Made by a program: the position numbers and the translations under genes
Source of the DNA: an uncultured Collinsella sp.
GTDB taxonomy: Bacteria > Actinomycetota > Coriobacteriia > Coriobacteriales > Coriobacteriaceae
DNA: 64,000 nt
Assembly: GCA_900762325.1 (NCBI GenBank)
Contig: CAAFGG010000017.1
Span: 26,875-90,874 of the forward strand
Reading direction: 5' to 3'
Notes under the pieces: model-generated
What the model saw: only the letters and a program-made list of their open reading frames with translations
Database searches by the model: none
What the model was told of the DNA's origin: nothing
Part shown: piece after piece, positions 16,553 through 23,384 of the stretch
Layout of the letters: the number at the start of each line of letters is the position of its first letter
Position numbering within the stretch: the first letter of the stretch is position 1

Positions 16553-17473
16553 CTATTCGCCGCGGGGATGGGCTTGAGCCACGGCACGTTTAAGCCGATC
16601 GGGTGTGAGATGCGTGTAGATCTGCGTCGTGGACAGGCTCGCATGACCTAGCAGCTCTTGAACCGAGCGCAGGTCCGCACCGCCCTCGAGCAAGTCGGTC
16701 GCAAAGGTATGGCGCATCGCATGCGGGGCGATGTCAGCCGGAATGCCGGCGAGCGTCGCCAGCGTATGGAACCGCCGCCGAAGCATCGCGGCGCTCATGC
16801 GATTGCCGCGCGCCGATATAAGCAGCGGATGCGGCCCGGTAGCGAGGTCGCGGCGCTTTGCCCGAGCGAGCAACTCCGGCCTCCCCTCCTCAATATAGAG
16901 ACGCGTCACATCGAGCGCACGACGATACAGAGGGACGATACGCTCCTTGTTCCCCTTGCCCCAAAGTCGCAGCGTTCGCTCGGACCAACCAATAGACTCC
17001 ACGTTGAGCGCCGCGAGCTCCGAGATTCGCGCGCCGGAGGCATAGAGCAGCTCGAGCATCGCCGCATCGCGCAGTCCCGCGGGCGTCGAGGTATCAGGCG
17101 TCTTGAGCAGCGCCTCGACCTGATGGGTCGTAAGGACGCCAGGCAGGTCACGCGGCAGCTTGGGCGATGCGATCGCCGAGGCCACATCGCCCTCGACTAT
17201 CCCCTCGGCAGCCATCCAGCGATAGAGAGATCGGATAGCCGACAGGTGCGCCGCAAGCGTTCGGGGAGCCACCTGCTCACGCGAAAGCTCGGCAAGATAG
17301 CGACGAATGGTGCGCACGTCGGCAGCGAAAGCATCGATATCCTCGCGCTCGCACCAGGAAGCAAAGCGCTCCAGCCTCGAGCCATAGGCCGTCACCGTGT
17401 TGGGAGACAGACCCTCGACGCGAGCGATATAGGCGATAAACGAGTCGACGGTATCGTACAGGTCAAAGGCTAT
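16553..17473 (-). CDS. xerC: Tyrosine recombinase XerC/XerD-like
   Basis: About 306 aa if it starts at the AUA at 17473. The catalytic set is complete: Arg in GARISEL, Lys in GKGNKER, HAMRHTFATDLLEGG (HxxR), and LLGHASLSTTQIYTH with the nucleophilic Tyr. Family role: resolves chromosome dimers at dif. Start is odd: the first standard codon (GTG, 17395) would delete about 27 residues (VDSFIAYIARVEGLSPN) that match the conserved Xer SAM-like N-terminus. Upstream in frame there is no ATG, GTG or TTG, but an ATA overlaps the trmFO stop (ATAG) with GGAGG nine bases before it. XerC and XerD cannot be told apart here; the trmFO neighbourhood favours XerC. Confidence 0.88.
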   Translation of the reverse strand: MAFDLYDTVDSFIAYIARVEGLSPNTVTAYGSRLERFASWCEREDIDAFAADVRTIRRYLAELSREQVAPRTLAAHLSAIRSLYRWMAAEGIVEGDVASAIASPKLPRDLPGVLTTHQVEALLKTPDTSTPAGLRDAAMLELLYASGARISELAALNVESIGWSERTLRLWGKGNKERIVPLYRRALDVTRLYIEEGRPELLARAKRRDLATGPHPLLISARGNRMSAAMLRRRFHTLATLAGIPADIAPHAMRHTFATDLLEGGADLRSVQELLGHASLSTTQIYTHLTPDRLKRAVAQAHPRGE

Positions 17474-18807
17474 GACCGGTCGCCTCCAAACAGGTCGGAA
17501 CGCGTTGCCAAGTAGGCATCGAGAGCCTCGAGGGCACGGTCCGCATAGGCCTGATAACGATCGCGCTTGCTACGGCGCTTGCCGTCCTCGAGCGGCGGCA
17601 CCAGGCCAAAGTTGACATGCATGGGCTGGTAGCCCACGGTGGCAGGATCGGTCGCATAGCCCACGAGCGCGCCCAGGGCGCCCACGCGGGGCAACTCGAC
17701 GCCTGAGGCACCGATAGCCTCGGCATAGGTGTTGAGCGCCGCGAGCAGACCGGTCGCCACGGCTTCCATGTACCCCTCGGTGCCGGTGATCTGACCGGCC
17801 AGGCGCACGCCGGTACCGGGCACGGCAAAGGTGCCGTCGAGCACGTGCGGGGCGTCGACAAAGGTATTGCGGTGCATGACACCGTAGCGGAAGAACTCAG
17901 CGTTCTCCAGGCCCGGCACCATATGGAAGACGCGCTTCTGCTCGCCAAAGGTCAGGTTGGTCTGGAAGCCCACCAGGTTATAGGCGGTCTTCTCCTTGTT
18001 CTCGGCACGCAGCTGAATCGCCGCCCAGGGGCGACGTCCGGTACGCGGGTCGGTGAGGCCAACGGGCTTCATGGCACCAAAGCGAATGGCGTCCTTGCCG
18101 GTACGCGCAACCTCCTCGGCAGGCTGGCAGGCCTGGAACAGATCGCCGCCCTCAAAATCCTTGAGTACCACTCGGTCGGCCGTGGTAAGCGCCTCGATAA
18201 AGGCCTCGTACTCCTCCTTATTGAGCGGAGCGTTGAGATAGTCGCCGCTCCCCTGCTCCTCGTAGCGCGACTGCGAGAACAGCACGTCCATATCGAGCGT
18301 GGAGGCATCGACGATAGGCGCCGCGGCATCGAAGAACGCAAGGGCGTCGCCACCGACAAGCTTCATGACCTCTTCGCTCAGCGCCGGCGAGCACAAGGGG
18401 CCGGCGGCAATGACCACGTGACCTTCGGGAATCTGCGTGACCTCGCCGTGCACAACCTCGATATTGGGACGGGCGGCAACCTCTGCCTCGACAAGCTCGG
18501 AAAACTTGACGCGGTCGACCGCCAAGGCGCCACCGGCGGGAACAGCCGCGCGATGGGCGCAATCGAGCAGGACTGAACCCATGCGCTCAAGCTCGGCCTT
18601 CAGCAAACCAGCCGCGGAATCCGGACGGATCGACTTAAACGAATTGGAGCAGACGAGCTCTGCCAGGTGATCGGTATGGTGGGCCGGAGAGCTCACCTGG
18701 GGGCGCATCTCGCACAGCTTTACGGCAAACCCGCGATCTGCCAGCTGGATCGCGCATTCCGAACCCGCCAGACCGCCACCGATAACCGTTACCTGATCGA
18801 ACTGCAT
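17470..18807 (-). CDS. trmFO: tRNA (uracil-54-C5)-methyltransferase TrmFO (folate/FAD-dependent)
   Basis: 445 aa. FAD-binding VIGGGLAGSECAIQLADRG at the N-terminus, LAELVCSNSFKS with the conserved Cys, and C-terminal TPR-less Rossmann elements with VRLAGQITGTEGYMEA. It makes m5U54 in the T-loop of tRNAs using methylene-tetrahydrofolate. The ATG at 18807 follows AAAGG by nine bases; a TTG two codons earlier is in frame but poorly placed. Its last codon overlaps the probable start of the recombinase. In related gene orders topA usually sits between dprA and trmFO; it is absent here. Confidence 0.95.
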   Translation of the reverse strand: MQFDQVTVIGGGLAGSECAIQLADRGFAVKLCEMRPQVSSPAHHTDHLAELVCSNSFKSIRPDSAAGLLKAELERMGSVLLDCAHRAAVPAGGALAVDRVKFSELVEAEVAARPNIEVVHGEVTQIPEGHVVIAAGPLCSPALSEEVMKLVGGDALAFFDAAAPIVDASTLDMDVLFSQSRYEEQGSGDYLNAPLNKEEYEAFIEALTTADRVVLKDFEGGDLFQACQPAEEVARTGKDAIRFGAMKPVGLTDPRTGRRPWAAIQLRAENKEKTAYNLVGFQTNLTFGEQKRVFHMVPGLENAEFFRYGVMHRNTFVDAPHVLDGTFAVPGTGVRLAGQITGTEGYMEAVATGLLAALNTYAEAIGASGVELPRVGALGALVGYATDPATVGYQPMHVNFGLVPPLEDGKRRSKRDRYQAYADRALEALDAYLATRSDLFGGDRS

Positions 18808-18821
18808 CTGCAAACACCTTT

Positions 18822-19757
18822 CTAATTGACACGTTTTCCATTGTGACCGAAGGGTGTCTGGGCGTGAAGGGCAAACTTGGAGGGCGCATACCTTCCATCC
18901 ATCATGCGCTCGATAAGGCCCTCGAGTTCAAGCGAACCCAAGAGTTTAAGTACGCCGACAGCATCGAGCGAGACGAGCGCCGCGATGTCGTCGACCTTGA
19001 GCGGAGAGGCGATGAGCGCATGCATCACGGTCTGCTGTGTTGGATCCAGGTCGGCAATGCCGGGAGCATCGGGGCGCGAATAGCGCAGGGTGCCGTAGAT
19101 GCGTGAGATAGCCATCTCGATAGATTCCTCGTCGACGACGCAGCAGGCACCGTTCGCAATGAGGTAATTCGTGCCACGCGACTCGGGCGATAGGATCGAC
19201 CCCGGCACGGCAAGAAGTTCGCGCCCCAAATCCATAGCAGCCTCGGCTGTAGAAAACGTCCCAGAAGGCATACCCGCCTCGGATACAAAGAGGGCTTGCG
19301 ACAGGGCCGCGATCACGCGATTGCGGCGCGGAAAGGCGAACTTGCGCGGACCCATGCCCCACGGAGAGATCGACACGACCGCGCCACCCGTATCGAGCGT
19401 GCGTGTAATAAGCCCCGCGCTCGAACGCGGGTAGACCACGTCGGCGCCCGTCCCCAGCACCACGACGTGTTTGCCGCCGGCGTTGACCGCAGCCCAACCC
19501 GAAGCCTGGTCACAACCGACGGCGCCGCCTGAAACTACCGTCACCCCCGCCTCGACCGCCACCTTTGCCGCAAGCTCTGCCACGGCAAGACCATACGGCG
19601 AGGCCTTGCGCGCGCCGATGATGGAGAGCGCGGGCGTCGAAAGCACCTCGGGGTCGCCGCGCACATAGAGCGTCTGGGGTACATCAGAAAGCTCCAAAAC
19701 GGTCTCAGGATACAACGCATCGCCCGGATGCAGCTCAAAGGTCCCCTCGGCCATCAT
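18822..19757 (-). CDS. dprA: DNA-processing protein DprA (Smf)
   Basis: 311 aa. Rossmann-like core with SIIGARKASPYG, VVSGGAVGCDQASGWAAVNAGG and FPRRNRVIAALS, then a C-terminal winged-helix-like domain (from about 245) typical of DprA. It loads RecA on incoming single-stranded DNA during transformation. The start ATG overlaps the yifB stop by an ATGA junction, so the two are coupled. It lacks the N-terminal SAM domain of longer homologues. Presence alone does not show competence; no other com genes are in the window. Confidence 0.94.
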   Translation of the reverse strand: MMAEGTFELHPGDALYPETVLELSDVPQTLYVRGDPEVLSTPALSIIGARKASPYGLAVAELAAKVAVEAGVTVVSGGAVGCDQASGWAAVNAGGKHVVVLGTGADVVYPRSSAGLITRTLDTGGAVVSISPWGMGPRKFAFPRRNRVIAALSQALFVSEAGMPSGTFSTAEAAMDLGRELLAVPGSILSPESRGTNYLIANGACCVVDEESIEMAISRIYGTLRYSRPDAPGIADLDPTQQTVMHALIASPLKVDDIAALVSLDAVGVLKLLGSLELEGLIERMMDGRYAPSKFALHAQTPFGHNGKRVN

Positions 19758-21277
19758 TGGTCCCTCCTTCCCTGGTACATCGCCGCCTCGAGCACGTGGT
19801 CCTGCGTCACTTGCTCGCTCTCAGCGACATCTGCGATCGTGCGCGCAATGCGAACAAGGCGCACGATACCACGCCCTGTGATATGCGTGCGCTTCGACAG
19901 GCCGAGCACACACTTCTCCGCCGCATCATCGAGCTCAAAGGTCGAAACGACGCCGTCAATGGACCGTGTCTCGTCATCCTCGGCCTCGGCATCCGCATCA
20001 TCCATACGGGACTCGCGCCAGGCGCGAAAGGCGCGACCGCGCACAACGTAGTCACGCAACTCGGCCGACGACATACCCTCCGCACCCTCGATAATCACTT
20101 GGGGGTCGGGACGGGTGACATCGATCATCATGTCGATACGATCGGCCAAAGGACCGCGCAGTTTAGACCGGTAGCGCTCGACCATCGCCGCCGAGCAGCG
20201 ACACGGCACCTCGCGATCGCCCAAAAAGCCGCAGGGGCAGGGATTACTCGCAGCCAGCAGCTGAAAGCGCGACGGGAAGGTAAAGGCCCCGTCGACGCGT
20301 ACGATCCTGACGTAGCCTCGTTCGATGGGCTGACGCAGTGTCTGCAGCACACCAGTGGGAAACTCGGCAAGCTCGTCCAAAAAGAGCACGCCGCCATGAG
20401 CCAGGCTGATCTCACCCGGATGCACCGGGCGCCCGCCGCCAATGAGGCCAGCCGTTGAAATGCTGTGGTGGGGACTGCGGAAGGGCCGGTGCCCCGCCAA
20501 CAAGCCATCAATGTTCTCGCCCAAGACCGAATGGATGCACAGCGCCTCCTGTTGATCCTCGACGGAAAGCTCGGGCAGGATGCCGGTCATACGGCGTGCG
20601 AGCATCGTCTTGCCCGATCCCGGGGACCCAATCATGAGCAAGCCGAGTTCTCCTGCTGCCGCAAGCGCCATGCCGCGTTTAGCGACTTCCTGCCCCAGTA
20701 CGTCGGCATAGTCGAGCTCAGGTTCAAAGGACGCCTCGACGCCCTCAGAATCCAAGTAGTGTCGTGCGGCATCGCCCATGCCGCGAGCAAGCTGAGACAG
20801 ATGGTCGATAAAGCCGCAATCCACGCCCGCAAGCGGCACATGCTGATCGGACCTGCCGGCAATAAAAGACAGCCCCATGTCGCGAGCCAATAGCTGAAAC
20901 GCCACCTCGCCCTTGACAGGAAGCACTGTACCGTCCAAGCCAAGCTCACCAGCGATAAGACAACGATCGAGGTTGTCGCGGGGAATCTGACCATCGGCCG
21001 CCAATACCGCGATGGCGATGGGAAGATCAAAGCCGCTACCGGTCTTGCGAATATCGCCGGGCGCCAGATTGACCGTAATGCCCGAGCGCGGGATCTCGAA
21101 CCCGGCGGAGCGCATCGCACAGCGAATACGACCACGTGACTCCATCACCTCCATACTCGGGATGCCGAGCATCTGAATGCCCGGAACGCCGCCGGCAAGC
21201 GAGACCTCGACCGTGACGTGAATCGCCTCGACGCCGCGGATGCAGGCCGCGTGAACGGCAAACGTCTCGAACGCCAT
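19754..21277 (-). CDS. YifB/ComM-family Mg-chelatase-like AAA+ ATPase
   Basis: 507 aa. N-terminal Lon-protease-like ChlI domain (VEVSLAGGVPGIQMLG, VNLAPGDIRK), central AAA+ module with Walker A GSPGSGKTMLARR and Walker B GGVLFLDELAEF, and the C-terminal Mg-chelatase helix bundle. CPCGFLGD and CRCS supply the cysteines usual in this family. ComM is a branch-migration helicase used in transformation; for this branch of the family the role is inferred. The ATG at 21277 overlaps the yraN stop (TGATG). Frame-open codons further upstream overlap yraN entirely and are rejected. Confidence 0.93.
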   Translation of the reverse strand: MAFETFAVHAACIRGVEAIHVTVEVSLAGGVPGIQMLGIPSMEVMESRGRIRCAMRSAGFEIPRSGITVNLAPGDIRKTGSGFDLPIAIAVLAADGQIPRDNLDRCLIAGELGLDGTVLPVKGEVAFQLLARDMGLSFIAGRSDQHVPLAGVDCGFIDHLSQLARGMGDAARHYLDSEGVEASFEPELDYADVLGQEVAKRGMALAAAGELGLLMIGSPGSGKTMLARRMTGILPELSVEDQQEALCIHSVLGENIDGLLAGHRPFRSPHHSISTAGLIGGGRPVHPGEISLAHGGVLFLDELAEFPTGVLQTLRQPIERGYVRIVRVDGAFTFPSRFQLLAASNPCPCGFLGDREVPCRCSAAMVERYRSKLRGPLADRIDMMIDVTRPDPQVIIEGAEGMSSAELRDYVVRGRAFRAWRESRMDDADAEAEDDETRSIDGVVSTFELDDAAEKCVLGLSKRTHITGRGIVRLVRIARTIADVAESEQVTQDHVLEAAMYQGRRDQ

Positions 21278-21762
21278 CACGACACCCGCCAATCGAACGC
21301 GTTGTACTGATGCTCGATCTCGGCGATATGCCCGCCGCGAATGGTGACACCCACGGCATCGAAGCGAATCGCCTTGAGCGGATAATGCTCCATGAGATAG
21401 CAACTTGCGATGCGGCGGTAGCGGCGTTGCTTTTGGGCGTCCACGGCCTCCTCGGGAAAGACCAGCGTGTTGCAATCCAGTGCGACACGTCTAGTCTTGA
21501 CCTCGGCCATCACCACGACATCGTCGAGCTCATCGAGCAGCACCAGATCAGCCTCGCCCTCGGCGCAACGATAACCCTGCTCCAGCAAGGTGTAGCCGCG
21601 CTCGTTAAAGTAGTCGATTGCGATAAGCTCGCCCAGCATGCCCAGCTCGCGGGGACTGAGCCCCTTGATAAACTCGGGCGTCATCGCCCCGCAGTCGAGC
21701 TCGCCGTTTTCCCAACGCTCCTTGAGCTGCTGCGTCTTGCTCTTTTTGCTTGCGGCACTCAT
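21277..21762 (-). CDS. UPF0102 (YraN-like) endonuclease-fold protein
   Basis: 161 aa. The restriction-endonuclease-like core is visible as GELIAIDYFNERGYTLLEQGYR followed by EGEADLVLLDELDDVVVMAEVKTRR, with the E/D..EVK catalytic pattern. A charged N-terminal tail of about 40 residues (AASKKSKTQQLKERWENGE) is longer than in most YraN proteins. Function in cells is not established. ATG with AAAGGAG eight bases before; codons read further upstream are non-homologous. Coupled to yifB and placed after rnhB, the usual order. Confidence 0.88.
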   Translation of the reverse strand: MSAASKKSKTQQLKERWENGELDCGAMTPEFIKGLSPRELGMLGELIAIDYFNERGYTLLEQGYRCAEGEADLVLLDELDDVVVMAEVKTRRVALDCNTLVFPEEAVDAQKQRRYRRIASCYLMEHYPLKAIRFDAVGVTIRGGHIAEIEHQYNAFDWRVS

Positions 21763-21860
21763 GGGGTCTCCTTTCCCGCACACTGCATTGCCCCGATGAT
21801 GAGGGCACCTTTCATGCGGGTAAGTACCGGAAGCTAACCAAAAGCTGACCAAATGCCGAC

Positions 21861-21902
21861 AAAAAACGGGCCGTACGCAGCAATGTTGTTGCATACGGCC
21901 CG
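21861..21902 (-). terminator. Intrinsic terminator after rnhB
   Basis: Stem CGGGCCGTA / TACGGCCCG extended by GCAGCAA/TTGTTGC pairing, followed on the minus strand by TTTTTTG. It separates rplS-rnhB from yraN-yifB-dprA. Confidence 0.9.
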
Positions 21903-21920
21903 CTATCAGCAGGTTTATAA

Positions 21921-21945
21921 AACCCCAGGGGTCCCTGTCTCCACA
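21921..21945. repeat. Degenerate REP-like sequence after rnhB
   Basis: On the minus strand GGAGACAGGGACCCCTGGGG ending in TTTT. It aligns with the hairpin near aroQ (GGGGACAGGCACCTTTGTGG...TTTT at 63332-63359), but its left arm no longer pairs. Possibly a decayed copy of the same element. Confidence 0.35.
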
Positions 21946-21951
21946 ATTGAC

Positions 21952-22740
21952 CTAGAAAAGGCGCTCAGTCTGCAGAAAGTTTCCGCAAAAGCTCACACGG
22001 TGCAGCGGACAAAGTCCATGTTTGCGAATGGCCTCGATATGCTCGGGGCTTGCATAGCCCTTCGACTCGGCCAGATGGTACTCGGGATACTCGGCGTCGT
22101 ACTCGACCATCATCTCGTCACGCGTGACCTTGGCCATGATGGACGCCGCGGCGATGCAGGCAATTTTGGCATCGCCTTTCACCACGTCGCGCTCGTTGGG
22201 AACGGCGCCCAGGGGGTTGCCATCCATGAGGACGCAGTCGGGTTCAAGTCCCGTATCGGCCACGGCGCCCGCGACGGCAGCGCGGATGGCGCGGGCCATG
22301 CCCATCTCATCGATATCCGCGGGAGCGATATGGCAAAAGCCGATGGCAGTCGCCACCTCGGCAATCTTCACCGAGAGCAGCTCACGGCGCGCCGGCGTGA
22401 GCTTTTTGGAATCGTTGATGCCCCAGATGCGCGGCTCCATCGGAAGACACACGGCACACACGGTCAAGGGACCCGCTACCGAGCCACGACCCACCTCGTC
22501 GACACCAACGACCACCCCATCGCCACCAAGCTCATGCATAAGCTCGTACATGTCATTGACGCGCTCGCGCTCGGCAAGCTCTTTGGCATGGCGTTTGAGG
22601 GCGCGTTCACAAGCCTTGATCACCTGCTGGCGCGGGTCCTCGCGATAATGCTCCACGAGGGCGGGAATCTCCTCAAACGTGGCGCTCGCCAGCTCGCCGG
22701 CAACCTGCGATGCCGAAACCGAGCTCGTCATATTGGCCAT
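21952..22740 (-). CDS. rnhB: Ribonuclease HII
   Basis: 262 aa. VVGVDEVGRGSVAGPL, GINDSKKLTPARRE, LMDGNPLG and KGDAKIACIAAASIMAKVTRD give the full RNase HII catalytic set. Removes ribonucleotides from DNA and RNA from hybrids. A 75-residue N-terminal helical extension (QQVIKACERALKRHAKELAE) precedes the core, like that of Gram-positive RNase HII. ATG at 22740 with AAGGAGG; an earlier in-frame start has no ribosome site. It follows rplS in one transcript after the rplS terminator. Confidence 0.95.
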   Translation of the reverse strand: MANMTSSVSASQVAGELASATFEEIPALVEHYREDPRQQVIKACERALKRHAKELAERERVNDMYELMHELGGDGVVVGVDEVGRGSVAGPLTVCAVCLPMEPRIWGINDSKKLTPARRELLSVKIAEVATAIGFCHIAPADIDEMGMARAIRAAVAGAVADTGLEPDCVLMDGNPLGAVPNERDVVKGDAKIACIAAASIMAKVTRDEMMVEYDAEYPEYHLAESKGYASPEHIEAIRKHGLCPLHRVSFCGNFLQTERLF

Positions 22741-22768
22741 ACCAGGCCCTCCTTGCATGCAAATCAGA

Positions 22769-22799
22769 TAAAAAGAAGGGCCACCCGAAGGTGACCCTT
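22769..22799 (-). terminator. Intrinsic terminator after rplS
   Basis: AAGGGTCACC-TTCG-GGTGGCCCTT, a 10-bp stem with a UUCG-type tetraloop, followed on the minus strand by TCTTTTT. Confidence 0.9.
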
Positions 22800-22833
22800 G
22801 TGTCCAAACGAGTGGACAGACGCTGCGATCTTC

Positions 22834-23175
22834 TTAGCGCTTCTCGGGGATGCGAGCAGCCTTGCCCACCTTGTCGCGGAGGTAGTACAGCTTGGCGCGA
22901 CGGACGCGACCATGACGAACGACCTCGAGCTTGGCGATCTTGGGGCTGTGAAGCGGGAAGGTACGCTCAACACCGACACCGAAGGACATCTTGCGGACGG
23001 TGAAGGTCTCGCGGGCACCGGCGCCGGCCATGCGGATGACGTCGCCCTGGAAGACCTGAATGCGCTCGCGGTCGCCTTCCTTAATGCGGTAGTGAACCTT
23101 GACGTTGTCGGCGACGCGAACCTGAGGAATGTCCTCGCGGATCTGCTGACGCTCGATTGCGCGGATGTAATCCAT
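22834..23175 (-). CDS. rplS: 50S ribosomal protein L19
   Basis: 113 aa, full length. VHYRIKEGDRERIQVFQG, FTVRKMSFGVGVERTFPLHSP and the basic tail RRAKLYYLRDKVGKAARI are diagnostic. ATG at 23175 with AAGGAA. It is not next to trmD as in most bacteria; trmD-lepB lie 7.8 kb upstream in the direction of transcription, with ppdK, ppsR and glyQS between. It has its own promoter and a short leader with a GTGCC/GGCAC hairpin. Confidence 0.97.
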   Translation of the reverse strand: MDYIRAIERQQIREDIPQVRVADNVKVHYRIKEGDRERIQVFQGDVIRMAGAGARETFTVRKMSFGVGVERTFPLHSPKIAKLEVVRHGRVRRAKLYYLRDKVGKAARIPEKR

Positions 23176-23244
23176 GTGCAATTCCTTACTCTTCTAGAGG
23201 TGCCGTACCACCTTGGCCGGCACGTAGTTGAACAAACGTATTCG

Positions 23245-23272
23245 AGTATACACGCGCGGGTTTCTGCTGCAA
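23245..23272 (-). promoter_or_regulatory. Candidate promoter of rplS-rnhB
   Basis: On the minus strand TTGCAG (23272-23267), 16-base spacer, TATACT (23250-23245). The leader is about 65 bases and holds the hairpin at 23202-23222. Confidence 0.6.
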
Positions 23273-23318
23273 GAACAATTTTTTACGCAGACAAAAAGAC
23301 AAAACCCGCACATGATAA

Positions 23319-23346
23319 CCGCCCGCCTCACGAATGAGGCGGGCGG
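23319..23346 (-). terminator. Hairpin after ppdK
   Basis: CCGCCCGCCTCA / TGAGGCGGGCGG, a perfect 12-bp stem with a 4-base loop. The following minus-strand sequence (TTATCATG) has only a weak T-run, so termination may be partial. Confidence 0.65.
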
Positions 23347-23384
23347 CATGAAGGGGGCTACGCTAGGCGTCTATACCCAAAACG

